Assembly: GCA_017615245.1 (NCBI GenBank)
Contig: JAGAAL010000002.1
Coordinates: forward strand, 1-36,831
DNA from: Bacteroidaceae bacterium
GTDB lineage: Bacteria; Bacteroidota; Bacteroidia; Bacteroidales; Bacteroidaceae
Reading direction: 5' to 3'
Length of the DNA: 36,831 nucleotides
The translations under genes and the position numbers were made by a program. The notes under the pieces were generated by a model, which was not told the DNA's origin, did not search any database, and saw nothing but the letters and a program-made list of their open reading frames with translations. Of this stretch, positions 22,725-31,591 are shown one piece after another. The number at the start of each line of letters is the position of its first letter. The stretch's first letter is position 1.

Positions 22725-24254
22725 ATGAAAAGATTGTTTATCCTCGCTTCATTGGTGGCAGTAAGCACCACTATGATGGCACAAGATATGTTTGAAGCGA
22801 CAAACTTCGCAACAAAGGATCTCAATGGTACTGCACGTTACGTTGGTATGGGAGGTGCACTGAGTGCCCTTGGAGGCGACCTGTCGCTCATGAGTTCTAA
22901 CCCTGCTGGTACAGGTCTGTTCCGCAAGAGCGATGCTGCTTTCACAGTTGGCGGTGTCTTCGGTTCCAAAGGTACATTGGGACACGATGGCTCACGTATG
23001 TCGCTCGACAATGCCGGTATCCTTATTTCGTTGCCAGTAGATGAAGGTAGCGTGAAGTATGTCAACTTCGGTGTTAACTACGTAAAGAACAAGAATTTCC
23101 TGTTCAATCAGGACACTCCAATCGAAAACCTTTCTGTGGGCGGTATTAAACTTTCGCAGACCTATCAGATTGCCAACTTTGCCAATCAAGCGTTTGACAA
23201 CAACGTTTGGGATGGTGCGCTGGCTGATATGAGTGCACCACTATATGACGACGATGGTAACTTGACGAAATATGGTCTTATAGGTGAGAACTTTGTGACC
23301 GATGCCACAGGCCAGGATGTGTTTACAGGCTACACGGGCTTCGGTGCTGATAAGGCTAATATGCGTAAGTCCACATACGGAGGTATCTCACAGGCTGACA
23401 TCAACCTCTCGCTTAATGTGCTCGATAAGTATTTCTTCGGAGCATCAGTAGGACTCTACGACATTAACTACAACCGTGAGAGTTTCTATGAGGAGCAGTT
23501 GGATTTGTATATGCCCGATGGAAAGCCTGTGTATTACGATTTCAGCAACTGGTACAATACCTCAGGCGACGGAGTGGATCTCAAACTCGGATTTATCTGC
23601 CGACCCATTGACGACTCACCATTCCGTTTCGGACTCACCGTGCATACCCCTACATGGTACAAGATGCAAGACTTCAACGGTTCTTCACTCTATATCAACG
23701 ACCAGTTCGTGTCTGAGAAAACCTACGACCCATACTACTACGACCTGCGTACCCCTTGGAAGTTGGGTTGCAGTCTCGGCTACACCATCGATAACTACTT
23801 CGCAATCGGTGCAGAGTATGAATATCAGGATTTGTCGTCTATGAAGTATTCTGAGGACGGACACCAGACCTCCTATTTCCGTACCCACAACGACATGATT
23901 AGCAAGTATCTCAAGGGACAGAGCACCTTCAAGGTTGGTATGGAAGTGAAACCGACCAACGAGTTCTGCATCCGTGCAGGCTACAACTACGTGTCGGCAC
24001 CTATGAAGGATGAGGCTTACAAGATATTGGCATACGACGGACCGTTCACAGAGACCGATTTCACCAACTGGAAAGCCATCAACCGCTTCACTGTTGGACT
24101 TGGCTATCGTTACAAAGGCGGCTACGTTGACGTTGCCTACCAGTACTCAGGTCAGAAAGGTGATTTCTATGCATTCGACGACGTAGACCTCAAGCCCACA
24201 GAGATTGAGAACAACCGCAGTCAAATCATGTGCACCTTCGGTTTCCGTTTCTAA
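22725..24254 (+). CDS. OmpP1/FadL-family outer-membrane transport protein (509 aa)
   Basis: A signal peptide (MKRLFILASLVAVSTTMMAQ) is followed by the usual opening of Bacteroidota FadL-like barrels: ATNFATKDLNGTARYVGMGG, then ALSALGGDLSLMSSNPAGTG, which plugs or lines the barrel start. The rest is alternating beta strand sequence with aromatic girdles, ending in IMCTFGFRF with a terminal Phe suited to BAM-dependent insertion. FadL-type proteins move hydrophobic compounds across the outer membrane; in Bacteroidales such genes are often labelled haemin receptor without proof. The C-terminal half (GFGYRYKGGYVDVAYQYS-like at the end) fits a 14-strand barrel. It is downstream of the Tyr/Trp-rich gene and ends at a shared hairpin with the convergent ATPase operon. 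Confidence 0.82.
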   Translation: MKRLFILASLVAVSTTMMAQDMFEATNFATKDLNGTARYVGMGGALSALGGDLSLMSSNPAGTGLFRKSDAAFTVGGVFGSKGTLGHDGSRMSLDNAGILISLPVDEGSVKYVNFGVNYVKNKNFLFNQDTPIENLSVGGIKLSQTYQIANFANQAFDNNVWDGALADMSAPLYDDDGNLTKYGLIGENFVTDATGQDVFTGYTGFGADKANMRKSTYGGISQADINLSLNVLDKYFFGASVGLYDINYNRESFYEEQLDLYMPDGKPVYYDFSNWYNTSGDGVDLKLGFICRPIDDSPFRFGLTVHTPTWYKMQDFNGSSLYINDQFVSEKTYDPYYYDLRTPWKLGCSLGYTIDNYFAIGAEYEYQDLSSMKYSEDGHQTSYFRTHNDMISKYLKGQSTFKVGMEVKPTNEFCIRAGYNYVSAPMKDEAYKILAYDGPFTETDFTNWKAINRFTVGLGYRYKGGYVDVAYQYSGQKGDFYAFDDVDLKPTEIENNRSQIMCTFGFRF

Positions 24255-24278
24255 GCTATTCACGCACATATATATATC

Positions 24279-24310
24279 AAGAGCAGCACCCCAGCCGGGA
24301 TGCTGCTCTT
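24279..24310. terminator. Hairpin between convergent FadL-like and ATPase-CYTH genes
   Basis: A 10-bp perfect stem AAGAGCAGCA / TGCTGCTCTT (24279-24288 and 24301-24310) continues, after one mismatch, with CCC/GGG around an AGCC loop. It is placed between converging stop codons (24254 and 24336). T-runs on either side are weak, so termination strength is uncertain. Confidence 0.65.
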
Positions 24311-24335
24311 GGTGTATAGGTAGTAGTCTCTATAG

Positions 24336-25433
24336 TTACCGCTTGAGTGCAAGGTTGTAGTTATAGTAGGCTGTGTTGCCGGTGATGTCTTCTTTGACAC
24401 GGAGGAAAGGTGGAAACTTGACATCTTCATGTCGCACCATCCCTTTGGTCTCAAGTATCATGAGGTCGGAGATGGGGGAGAGGTATGTGTCAAGCTCGAA
24501 GAACTGACCTTGCCAGATGAAGCTTTTGCGCTGCTTCTGAATGGTCTGGCGGTAGGGGTCGGCTTGCTGCAGGAGCGATTCGTAGAGGTTGTTGCTGACC
24601 TGACGCTCGGTGAGCAGTTCCTCGGTAGGTGAGATGGTGCGGCGGGTGGTGTGGATGTTGACCACAGAGCCGTTCCAACTGCGACGACGTAGGCGTACCT
24701 CACATCCAGGGTCGGCTACGAGGTAGGTTTGGGTGATCTCGCTTTCGGTGCAGTCGGGGAGTGGACCTACGACTTCGACGATGTACTTACGTTCGGTCTC
24801 GATGACCTGTGGCAGTTCAAGTACTTTGGCGATTTCCTTAATAACGCGGTTGAGTTTGCTTTCGAAATCCTCATTGTTATTGATGACGCGCAGATGAGGA
24901 TGTCCTGTCCATGCGCGGATCACTTTTTTGTCGAGTTCGCGTGCTACGCGCAATCCGGCTTCGTCGGCCTGTTCCAGTCGCTGTGCATTGTTGCTGGTTG
25001 TATAGAACTGCTCGGCTCCGTCGGCTGCTGAAACGAGGTGGAGTACGGCATCATAGCGGTTACGCAACTCTTCGCTGTTGGTATCAAGTCGTGAGGTAAT
25101 GTCGGCCCACATCTCAGGTTTCATGTAGGCAGAGATGTCCATTACACCACGATCGCATACAATGACACAAGGTTCGGTGCAGGTTTCAGCCATGCGCATG
25201 AACTTATCCTCGAGGGCGAGCTGTATTTCGAGTGTGGCTTTCTCGCCTTCGTAGAAGAAGTCATGATTCTGGGTGAGGTAGTCCATACCAGCCTGGGTGA
25301 ACATCGTGGGCACTTCGGGGATGGTGAATACTTTGTAGCCAAGGTTGGTGAAGTATTCAATGACTTTCACTAATGCAGTGGTCTTTCCGGCACAAGGACC
25401 GCCGGTGAGTACGATTCGTTTAATCTCTTTCAT
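24336..25433 (-). CDS. P-loop ATPase fused to CYTH (triphosphate-tunnel) domain, TTD14-like (365 aa)
   Basis: The N-terminal half is a P-loop NTPase of the AAA_28 type: Walker A GGPCAGKTT at 11-19, then YFTNLGYKVFTIPEVPTMF and VIVCDRGVMDISAYM with a DRG motif typical of small-molecule kinases. The C-terminal half starts with ETERKYIVEV; ETERK at 212-216 matches the ExExK signature of CYTH domains, followed by EVRLRRRSWNG and other paired charged strands that line a triphosphate tunnel. The same pairing is known in the animal protein TTD14. CYTH enzymes act on triphosphates, polyphosphate or make cAMP; substrates for this fusion are unknown. It is the last gene of the O-acylation operon, starting 4 bases after the DHHW gene stop. 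Cytoplasmic, no signal. Confidence 0.8.
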   Translation of the reverse strand: MKEIKRIVLTGGPCAGKTTALVKVIEYFTNLGYKVFTIPEVPTMFTQAGMDYLTQNHDFFYEGEKATLEIQLALEDKFMRMAETCTEPCVIVCDRGVMDISAYMKPEMWADITSRLDTNSEELRNRYDAVLHLVSAADGAEQFYTTSNNAQRLEQADEAGLRVARELDKKVIRAWTGHPHLRVINNNEDFESKLNRVIKEIAKVLELPQVIETERKYIVEVVGPLPDCTESEITQTYLVADPGCEVRLRRRSWNGSVVNIHTTRRTISPTEELLTERQVSNNLYESLLQQADPYRQTIQKQRKSFIWQGQFFELDTYLSPISDLMILETKGMVRHEDVKFPPFLRVKEDITGNTAYYNYNLALKR

Positions 25434-25437
25434 ATGT

Positions 25438-26856
25438 TTAGAAGTTTGGAGTTACAGATGATACGAGGCTGTCTGGCTTTTCTTCTATTGAATCCTTTTT
25501 TACATCTTCTTTAACTTCTTCCGCTTGCTGTTTGATAAACCTCCTGTATTTATTGCAGGTAGATTTGAGGTAGGCACTGAAGATGTTATTGGCGAAAAGG
25601 ATGTCGGTGATGTGATGCTCCTGAACATACTGGCCGATGTCTTGGGTGAAGTAGCGTCCATCGATGACATGGATTTCTTCGAATGAATAGAACAGGTAAC
25701 CTGGGAGCATGTTACCGAAGCTGTCTTTGAGGATGATGAGTCTGCGATGATTCTTGGTGGATGTACGTACCTGTGTGAGACGTGCATCACTACCCATCAT
25801 AGTGCAGTAGGCTCCTCCGTTACCATCTTTATATCTGTAGAAGAACGGGCCTTCCTTCGGCTTGCTTTCGCCAGTGATCTGGTAATTATTGTTGATGGTA
25901 TAGTCGGTGTAGGTGGTGGTGTATTGCACCTCTGTCGGGACGTAATAGACAAAGTCTTCGGGTGCGTTTTTAATCGAGATGTCTTTAGAATAGCCGTACA
26001 TGCTGCCTACATAGCGATGCACCACATGTCGCTCATAGTGACGGAGATTACGGAACGGAACATGGGCAATCTTAGCGAAGGTCTGTGCAGCATAATAAGC
26101 ACCGAGCGGTGCCCAATGGTGATCGGTACGCAGGAAGATATCTTCATTCTTATGTTTCTTGAGGATGAAGTAGATGTTTACAGGTTTGACGGTGGGGCTG
26201 AGGTGTGCGATGATGTTGCGAATGGTTGGCAACTGTGGGTTGGTGTACCTCTTGACCTTTTCAGGACAATAGTAGGCGATGGAGGTTGGAATTACCATGC
26301 AGTAGACATTGACTTTTGGGAAGGTCTGTTTATAATAGTTTGCAACCTCAGCATAATCGGTACCGCCGGTAGCCGAACCGCCGAATGCCATCAGAGCACG
26401 TACGCTCTCACCCTTACCGACCACGATGATGCCTGCATTGGCAATCTTGGCATTTTCTTCGAGAGTATTCTCATCCGTCTCGCTATGGTCGTCTTCGCTT
26501 ACGTCAAAGGGCTTCCTGATTTTTCTCTTAGGTTTTTGTGCCGGCTTTGTTGGTTCGGGTGCATGAAACTTGATATTGTCCTCAGTAGGTGCAATGCCGA
26601 TTAGGTCTTTGATTTGCATGCTCAGTGTCATCAGCTCATCACGGAAGGGTTCGCTGTCGCTGAACCATGACGATACCTTGCTGGTGAACGAGCCGTCAGC
26701 CACGTTTTCCCACGAGAATGCAGGGAAAGAGGCCAACTCGCGTTTCTCGAGTTGCGAAACCGTTGTGCGTGGGAACGTGTCGAATACGACAGCAATGGTC
26801 GCGAACACCATTGCGATGAGGATGATATATATGAGTGATGATTTCTGATGTTTCAT
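25438..26856 (-). CDS. DHHW-family membrane-anchored AlgJ/AlgX-like acyltransferase partner (472 aa)
   Basis: An N-terminal transmembrane anchor (SSLIYIILIAMVFATIAVVF) leads to an extracytoplasmic SGNH-like domain. The family motif DHHW is at 245-248 (LRTDHHWAPLGAYYAAQ), and the nucleophile segment is ILKDSFGNMLPGYLF near the C-terminus. These fit the Ser and Asp-His catalytic residues of AlgJ/AlgX-type proteins that pass acetyl groups to polysaccharide. A charged Lys/Arg/Glu-rich linker with alternating PKPKRKIRK and acidic residues lies around 95-140. The frame opens at a TTG at 26901, inside the MBOAT gene, but the ATG at 26856, 4 bases after the MBOAT stop, gives a normal anchor and is chosen. 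Together with the MBOAT gene it forms an AlgI-AlgJ-like pair. The glycan is not indicated. Confidence 0.82.
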   Translation of the reverse strand: MKHQKSSLIYIILIAMVFATIAVVFDTFPRTTVSQLEKRELASFPAFSWENVADGSFTSKVSSWFSDSEPFRDELMTLSMQIKDLIGIAPTEDNIKFHAPEPTKPAQKPKRKIRKPFDVSEDDHSETDENTLEENAKIANAGIIVVGKGESVRALMAFGGSATGGTDYAEVANYYKQTFPKVNVYCMVIPTSIAYYCPEKVKRYTNPQLPTIRNIIAHLSPTVKPVNIYFILKKHKNEDIFLRTDHHWAPLGAYYAAQTFAKIAHVPFRNLRHYERHVVHRYVGSMYGYSKDISIKNAPEDFVYYVPTEVQYTTTYTDYTINNNYQITGESKPKEGPFFYRYKDGNGGAYCTMMGSDARLTQVRTSTKNHRRLIILKDSFGNMLPGYLFYSFEEIHVIDGRYFTQDIGQYVQEHHITDILFANNIFSAYLKSTCNKYRRFIKQQAEEVKEDVKKDSIEEKPDSLVSSVTPNF

Positions 26857-26860
26857 AGCC

Positions 26861-28303
26861 TTAGAATCTCGTATAGATAAATGCGTTATTGGTGGCACCA
26901 ACTAGTAAGGCGGTACTGAGGATAAGTACAGCGATAGAGAAGATGACCTTCGCTGTGGTGTCGATGCTTGTACGTAGTGTAGTGTTAGGCACACACTTGG
27001 TAAGGAGAAAACTGAGGCCACGGAAGACGGGCAAACAAAGAATGATGGCTGTTATCCACAACCAAAAGTGACTGAACAAAGCGGTCTCGGACAGTAGGTC
27101 GGTCAGTTCCTTCGCGTTGCCCACAAGGGCATTGAAGAAGGTGACCATACTGCTGAAATCATCAAAATAGAAGATGCCCCATCCGATGATGACGAGCAAC
27201 ATACTGTAGATGTGCAGAATGATGTCCGGAATATATTTTTGAATCTTCAGCAGGGTGTATTTCTCGACCATCACAATCAGACCGAAGTACATGCCCCAGA
27301 TGATGAAATTCCAGCTGGCTCCGTGCCACATACCCGTAAGGAACCACACAATTAGAATATTGAGGGCCTGATGACGACGATTGCCACCGAGAGGAATGTA
27401 GAGGTAGTCGCGGAAAAAACTACCTAACGAGATGTGCCACCTGCGCCAGAAGTCGGTGATGGAGTTGCAGCAATAGGGATGGTTGAAGTTCTCGTTGAAC
27501 TTGAAACCCAGACAACGTCCCATACCTATAGCCATATCGGAATAACCAGAGAAGTCAAAATAGATTTGGAGAGTGAAGGCGATGATACCCATCCACGAAC
27601 CAGCTACGGACAGATTGTCCAAATTGTTTTTTAGGAACAGGTCGGACAATTCCGATAATTGATTAGCCAAGATGACTTTCTTGCCCAATCCTATGAGGAA
27701 ACGTTGGATGCCGTAGGCGATGTCTTGGGCCGATGCGTGCCGCTTGTGGATGTTGTCGGCAATAGTACCATACCGCACAATAGGTCCAGCAATCAACTGC
27801 GGGAACATGGAGATGTAGAGCAGCAGGTCGATGAACCGATGTTGCACAGGCGACTCCTTGCGGTACACGTCTATCAAGTACGAGATAGATTGGAACGTAT
27901 AGAAACTAATGCCAATCGGTAGGGCTATGTTGGGCGAACTGATGTTCAACCCTGTCAGTTGGAGCGTCTCGGCAAAGAAGTTGGCATACTTGAAGACTCC
28001 CAGAATGCCAATATTCACAATCAAACCTATTATTAATGCAGCCTTTCGGTGCGTCTCCTGACGATCAATGAGCAGCCCTATGATATAGTTGGCCAGCACA
28101 CAACACAGCATGAGGAACACATATACTGGTTCGCCCCATGCATAGAAGATGAGCGAGAACACCACCAGCGCTATGTTGCGTGCCTGATGTGTTCGCCGTA
28201 CATCCTTATTCAGTAACGTCCGGTCAATAAGGCTCCCCAGCAAATAACAAAGTATGAATGCTGGAATGAATACAAATAAGAAGAATAAGTCAGAAAATAC
28301 CAT
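26861..28303 (-). CDS. MBOAT-family O-acyltransferase, AlgI/DltB-like (480 aa)
   Basis: This is a polytopic membrane protein of about ten or more hydrophobic segments. MBOAT hallmarks are present: WRRWHISLGSFFRDYLYIPL followed by GGNRR, and FLTGMWHGASWNFIIWGMYF, with the invariant catalytic His at 327. Such proteins move acyl groups, usually acetyl from acetyl-CoA, across the cytoplasmic membrane for transfer to alginate, peptidoglycan, teichoic acids or capsules. The next gene (DHHW protein) starts 4 bases after the stop and the preceding SGNH esterase gene ends 22 bases upstream. No polysaccharide synthesis genes adjoin, so the acceptor may be made elsewhere. Confidence 0.92.
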   Translation of the reverse strand: MVFSDLFFLFVFIPAFILCYLLGSLIDRTLLNKDVRRTHQARNIALVVFSLIFYAWGEPVYVFLMLCCVLANYIIGLLIDRQETHRKAALIIGLIVNIGILGVFKYANFFAETLQLTGLNISSPNIALPIGISFYTFQSISYLIDVYRKESPVQHRFIDLLLYISMFPQLIAGPIVRYGTIADNIHKRHASAQDIAYGIQRFLIGLGKKVILANQLSELSDLFLKNNLDNLSVAGSWMGIIAFTLQIYFDFSGYSDMAIGMGRCLGFKFNENFNHPYCCNSITDFWRRWHISLGSFFRDYLYIPLGGNRRHQALNILIVWFLTGMWHGASWNFIIWGMYFGLIVMVEKYTLLKIQKYIPDIILHIYSMLLVIIGWGIFYFDDFSSMVTFFNALVGNAKELTDLLSETALFSHFWLWITAIILCLPVFRGLSFLLTKCVPNTTLRTSIDTTAKVIFSIAVLILSTALLVGATNNAFIYTRF

Positions 28304-28308
28304 ATTAT

Positions 28309-28334
28309 CTCTAAACTCTCAACTTTCAAAATCC
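28309..28334 (-). repeat. GAAAGTTGAGAGTTTAGAG repeat across the SGNH-gene stop
   Basis: On the coding strand it reads TTTTGAAAGTTGAGAGTTTA and the SGNH gene TGA stop (28326-28328) lies within it. It fills the 22-base spacer before the MBOAT ATG. It is one of five related blocks in the window, all at or directly after stops in the sense direction. Confidence 0.55.
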
Positions 28335-29090
28335 TAGTTTCTCCACCACATAACAGCCAATCAGCATGGCTCCTTCTCTGTTGGTGTGCACCCCATCGGA
28401 TGTATATCGTTTCTGGCGCTGCTCCTCCTCACTGTCAATGCCTACTTCGTCCAGTCGGATGACGGGCATTTGCAACAAAGCACCACATTGGTCTATCAAT
28501 TCTCCTGTCTCAATCACCATTTCGCGGCTTACCTTCGTCGCCTGCATTGGTGTGAGAAGCACAATCTTGGCTGTGGGGCAAAAGTCTCTCAGTAATTCGT
28601 AGTCATAACGGATAGCTTCAGCCATCGACAACACCTCGTTTGGTTGGAGGGTAGGGTATAGCCGTGTCGTATCGCTACATACCTCCTCTGCCGTATGTGA
28701 GAAGGCCTTTGGACGTTTGGCTTTGAACCACATGTCGTTCGTACCAGCTAAAATCAAGATAAGGTCGGGTAGGGGCTGAAGGCCTGCCTTGCAGTCCTCC
28801 CGAAGTCGTATTATTTGGTTGTAGATTACGTTATCATCGCCCAGCACCTCTATATTTTCTTTCGGGTTGTATTTTGTCGCTTCTGTATGTGTCCAAGTAG
28901 CTCCACTGCGTGCGTAGCTATGACATGATGATGGTTGCATTTGTTCCTTTACCATCGTTATCCATCCCAAAGGATTCGTACAGCTGTCGCCAGCCAGCCA
29001 GGTATTGGAATCACCTAATGCCACGATATGCTGTGCCTGTGCAAATGCCAAAGGCAAAAGACACAAAACAAATGATAAAAATGTTTTCAT
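28326..29090 (-). CDS. Secreted SGNH/GDSL hydrolase (254 aa)
   Basis: A signal peptide (MKTFLSFVLCLLPLAFAQAQ) is followed by the SGNH block I GDSN with Ser28, block III GTNDMW (AGTNDMWFKAK), and block V DGVHTNREG with Asp232 and His235. The fold is that of acyl-ester hydrolases such as acetyl-xylan or peptidoglycan O-acetyl esterases. Beside an MBOAT and a DHHW gene it may trim or transfer the same acyl groups, which is inference. Its ATG overlaps the DUF2461 gene stop (ATGA, 4 bases), indicating translational coupling. Confidence 0.85.
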   Translation of the reverse strand: MKTFLSFVLCLLPLAFAQAQHIVALGDSNTWLAGDSCTNPLGWITMVKEQMQPSSCHSYARSGATWTHTEATKYNPKENIEVLGDDNVIYNQIIRLREDCKAGLQPLPDLILILAGTNDMWFKAKRPKAFSHTAEEVCSDTTRLYPTLQPNEVLSMAEAIRYDYELLRDFCPTAKIVLLTPMQATKVSREMVIETGELIDQCGALLQMPVIRLDEVGIDSEEEQRQKRYTSDGVHTNREGAMLIGCYVVEKLGF

Positions 29091-29770
29091 TGTTCACTCT
29101 TTACATATTCTATCGCACGGTTGATGTATTGAAGGAATGGATAGGTAGTCTTGAATAGCTCTACGGTCTTCTCTGGCATATCGGGTGCGGTCATGAAGGC
29201 TGTGTCAGGCTCGTAGCAGAGACAATAGACACGTAGCTTCAAGTAGTCGACATAGGGTGAATCAGCGGGGAATCCTGCAGGCACGCGCTTCAAGGCGCTG
29301 CTTTCATCGAGCCAAAAAGCTGGCGATACCTTATTTTTTAATATATCTTCGAAGTCACCATTGCCGTAGCAGATATCTTCGCGCAGAATTTTCAGTACCT
29401 TGGAGTCGCAGATATAATCGCCTGCTGCCAGCATGTGTGCAGCTGGATAGCCCTCGCCACCGACACCTACATGGAAGTAGTAGCCAGAGAAGCCTGACTT
29501 CTTCCCACCAGGACAGATATATGCTCCCATGTGGGTCTTGTAAGGACTTTTGTCGTTCGAGAAGCGCACATCGCGATAGATACGATAGGTGCAGTCTTTG
29601 GCTGTAAGATTGGCAACAGAGGGATCGAACTGGCCGATACCCATAATCACCTTGTCTACAATGGTGTTGAACCTTGCCTGCGCCTCTACGTATCGCTGCT
29701 TATTTGCAACGAACCACTCACGATTATTGTGTTGACTCAAGTCCTTGAGATATGCAATAACCTCCTTCAT
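29087..29770 (-). CDS. DUF2461 family protein (227 aa)
   Basis: The protein begins with the typical DUF2461 (TIGR02453) opening, FLKDL-like AYLKDLSQHNNREWFVANKQ, and contains YRIYRDVRFSNDKSPYKTHM and a FSGYYFHVGVGGEG segment, all conserved in the family. No signal peptide or membrane helix is visible, so it is probably cytoplasmic. The biochemical role of the family is unknown. It is the first gene of the five-gene operon leading to the ATPase-CYTH gene, with a TAACTTTG box 30 bases upstream and the 4-base overlap with the SGNH gene. Its link with O-acylation is based only on position. Confidence 0.9.
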   Translation of the reverse strand: MKEVIAYLKDLSQHNNREWFVANKQRYVEAQARFNTIVDKVIMGIGQFDPSVANLTAKDCTYRIYRDVRFSNDKSPYKTHMGAYICPGGKKSGFSGYYFHVGVGGEGYPAAHMLAAGDYICDSKVLKILREDICYGNGDFEDILKNKVSPAFWLDESSALKRVPAGFPADSPYVDYLKLRVYCLCYEPDTAFMTAPDMPEKTVELFKTTYPFLQYINRAIEYVKSEQ

Positions 29771-29800
29771 ATAGTTTTCGATAGCGTTTCAAAAATCATG

Positions 29801-29808
29801 CAAAGTTA
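29801..29808 (-). promoter_or_regulatory. -7 box for the DUF2461/O-acylation operon
   Basis: TAACTTTG on the minus strand, 31 bases upstream of the DUF2461 ATG. Upstream sequence is very AT-rich (TATATTTTATATTTT) without a clear -33 TTG. No other promoter box was found before any of the five genes, which supports a single transcript. Confidence 0.55.
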
Positions 29809-29866
29809 CGAAAAAAATATAAAATATATTAAATGTGGATTATGAATTAAAATAAATAGCTGTTTT

Positions 29867-29897
29867 TTGCGTTATTACTTTGTAAAAATTATCTTTT
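29867..29897 (+). promoter_or_regulatory. Possible promoter for the DUF4153 gene
   Basis: TTG at 29867-29869 is followed after 20 bases by TATCTTTTTTG starting at 29890, an imperfect TAnnTTTG box. A start site near 29905 would give a leader of about 15 bases before the ATG at 29921. Confidence 0.4.
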
Positions 29898-29920
29898 TTG
29901 CAATACAAAAACTCGTGGTT

Positions 29921-31570
29921 ATGAATTCCAAATTCAAGTCATTCTTGCAGCAGATGCTGCGTAGTCCGAAGGAGTTCCCCGTGGAAATGGTGATGGGAAT
30001 CTGTTTCTTTGTGATTGCAGTAATAAATCTGGAACACAGACTTAGTTTTGCTACTGATGGTGTGGATGCAAATATTCTGGCTTTGTTTGTGCCGCTGATG
30101 GTGCTAACATATTGGCTGAATCGGCTGAGAAGACGGCAGACAGAAAAGAAATGGCGGAATGTTTGTACTGTCGCCTATATCCTTTCGGGCCTTTTGTTCC
30201 TACCTTTGATGACACTCAATCTTGATCCGTTTATCAAGACCACGGCATTCGTATTTACCTATATACTTGCTGGCATCCTGCTGGTGGTGGGAACACGATG
30301 GATGGACAATCGAAGTTTTGCCGCCCATGCTCTGCATGTGGCGACCCAGCTATTGATAGGCTGCGCCATCATGGGGTTGCTCACTTTGGTGGTGATGGCT
30401 ATTGTCGCTTCTTTCCTCTATATTTTCGGACTCGATACTCCTCGGTATCTGTTCGAGTATATATTCTTCTTCATCTGGTTAGTACTGACACCGCAGGTAT
30501 GCTGTACGCTGATTACTCAAGGTGAGGACGAGGTAAACGAACCGATGAAGCCTCTCAGAATCATCCTCAACTTCATCCTCTCGCCCGCTGTCATTATTTA
30601 TACCGTGATTCTCTATCTGTATTTTATCACAATCGTTGTGAATTGGGATTTGCCAAAGGGTAATGTGGCTTGGCTTATCACAGGTTTCATTGCTGTTGCC
30701 TTGATTGGAAGGCTGATGCAATATGTGTTGGCAAAGCACCACTATGATTGGTTCTACACCCATCTGCCGTGGATTGCAATTCCACCGTTAGTGATGTATT
30801 GGATAGGTTCCGTTTATCGCATTAGTGCCTATAGTTTTACGGAGAGTCGTTTCTATCTGATTGTAGCAGGTGTGCTGATGACCCTTTTCGTGGTGATGCT
30901 GATTTGGAAGCGTACCCGTCGTTTCCAATTGATGGCACTGATTGCTGCAGGAGCCATTGTGGTGTTTACCTACATTCCTGGTATTTCCGCTAAGAGCATC
31001 GGCTTCCGTTGTCAGTTGGAACGCTTTAACAAGATGGTAAGCGACATGAAACTATTGGACGCCAAAACGGGTAAACTGCCAACAAAGATCGACCTCGATG
31101 CCATCAACTCAGACAGTTTACAGTGTGTTCAATATCGCGAACTTTCCAGCGTTATCAAGTATGTTCGTGATGATATGGGTTACTCCGCATTTGAGCAACA
31201 ATATGGTCAATGGAAGTATTATTTCTATGATTTCAACGAGGGAAAAGCTAAAGGGATGGGTGCCGAATCTGAGTGGGTGGGGTTGACCTATCCCATTGAC
31301 TTGGGCAGCTACAATATTCTTCTTACAAACGGTGAACCAGCAATCAGTTTTGACCAAGAAGACGTGATTGTCGAACAAAATGATACAGAGTTGCTTCGCT
31401 ATCCTATCAATGCTTTCCTCCGTCAGCATCCCGAAGCAATAAAGCAGCCCAACCGCCTTTGCATCTACCACAACGATTCAATCCTTCTTGTTCTTAGTGG
31501 CATAGAAGTCACCAATGGCAAAGTCACGCATGTGAATACGGGAGAGTATATGTTGTTTAGAAAAAGATGA
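29921..31570 (+). CDS. DUF4153 integral membrane protein (549 aa)
   Basis: The N-terminal two thirds holds about nine to ten hydrophobic segments (for example MGICFFVIAVINL, VPLMVLTYWLNRL, YILSGLLFLPLMTLNLDPFI and VLMTLFVVMLIWKRTRR), as in the DUF4153 family. After the last helix (IAAGAIVVFTYIPG) a soluble domain of about 190 residues follows, with KIDLDAINSDSLQCVQYREL and a run of beta segments, probably extracytoplasmic. The frame opens at TTG 29867, but those extra residues overlap the promoter region; the ATG at 29921 gives MNSKFKSFLQQMLRSPKEFP, the usual family opening. The function of the family is unknown. The gene stands alone, ended by the hairpin at 31635-31675. Confidence 0.8.
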   Translation: MNSKFKSFLQQMLRSPKEFPVEMVMGICFFVIAVINLEHRLSFATDGVDANILALFVPLMVLTYWLNRLRRRQTEKKWRNVCTVAYILSGLLFLPLMTLNLDPFIKTTAFVFTYILAGILLVVGTRWMDNRSFAAHALHVATQLLIGCAIMGLLTLVVMAIVASFLYIFGLDTPRYLFEYIFFFIWLVLTPQVCCTLITQGEDEVNEPMKPLRIILNFILSPAVIIYTVILYLYFITIVVNWDLPKGNVAWLITGFIAVALIGRLMQYVLAKHHYDWFYTHLPWIAIPPLVMYWIGSVYRISAYSFTESRFYLIVAGVLMTLFVVMLIWKRTRRFQLMALIAAGAIVVFTYIPGISAKSIGFRCQLERFNKMVSDMKLLDAKTGKLPTKIDLDAINSDSLQCVQYRELSSVIKYVRDDMGYSAFEQQYGQWKYYFYDFNEGKAKGMGAESEWVGLTYPIDLGSYNILLTNGEPAISFDQEDVIVEQNDTELLRYPINAFLRQHPEAIKQPNRLCIYHNDSILLVLSGIEVTNGKVTHVNTGEYMLFRKR

Positions 31571-31591
31571 TAAGCTAAAGACTTTTTGCTT

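Noticed and set aside
25747-26604. 285-codon plus-strand frame opposite the DHHW gene
   Set aside because: Shadow frame; the minus strand carries a clear DHHW protein with conserved motifs and operon spacing.
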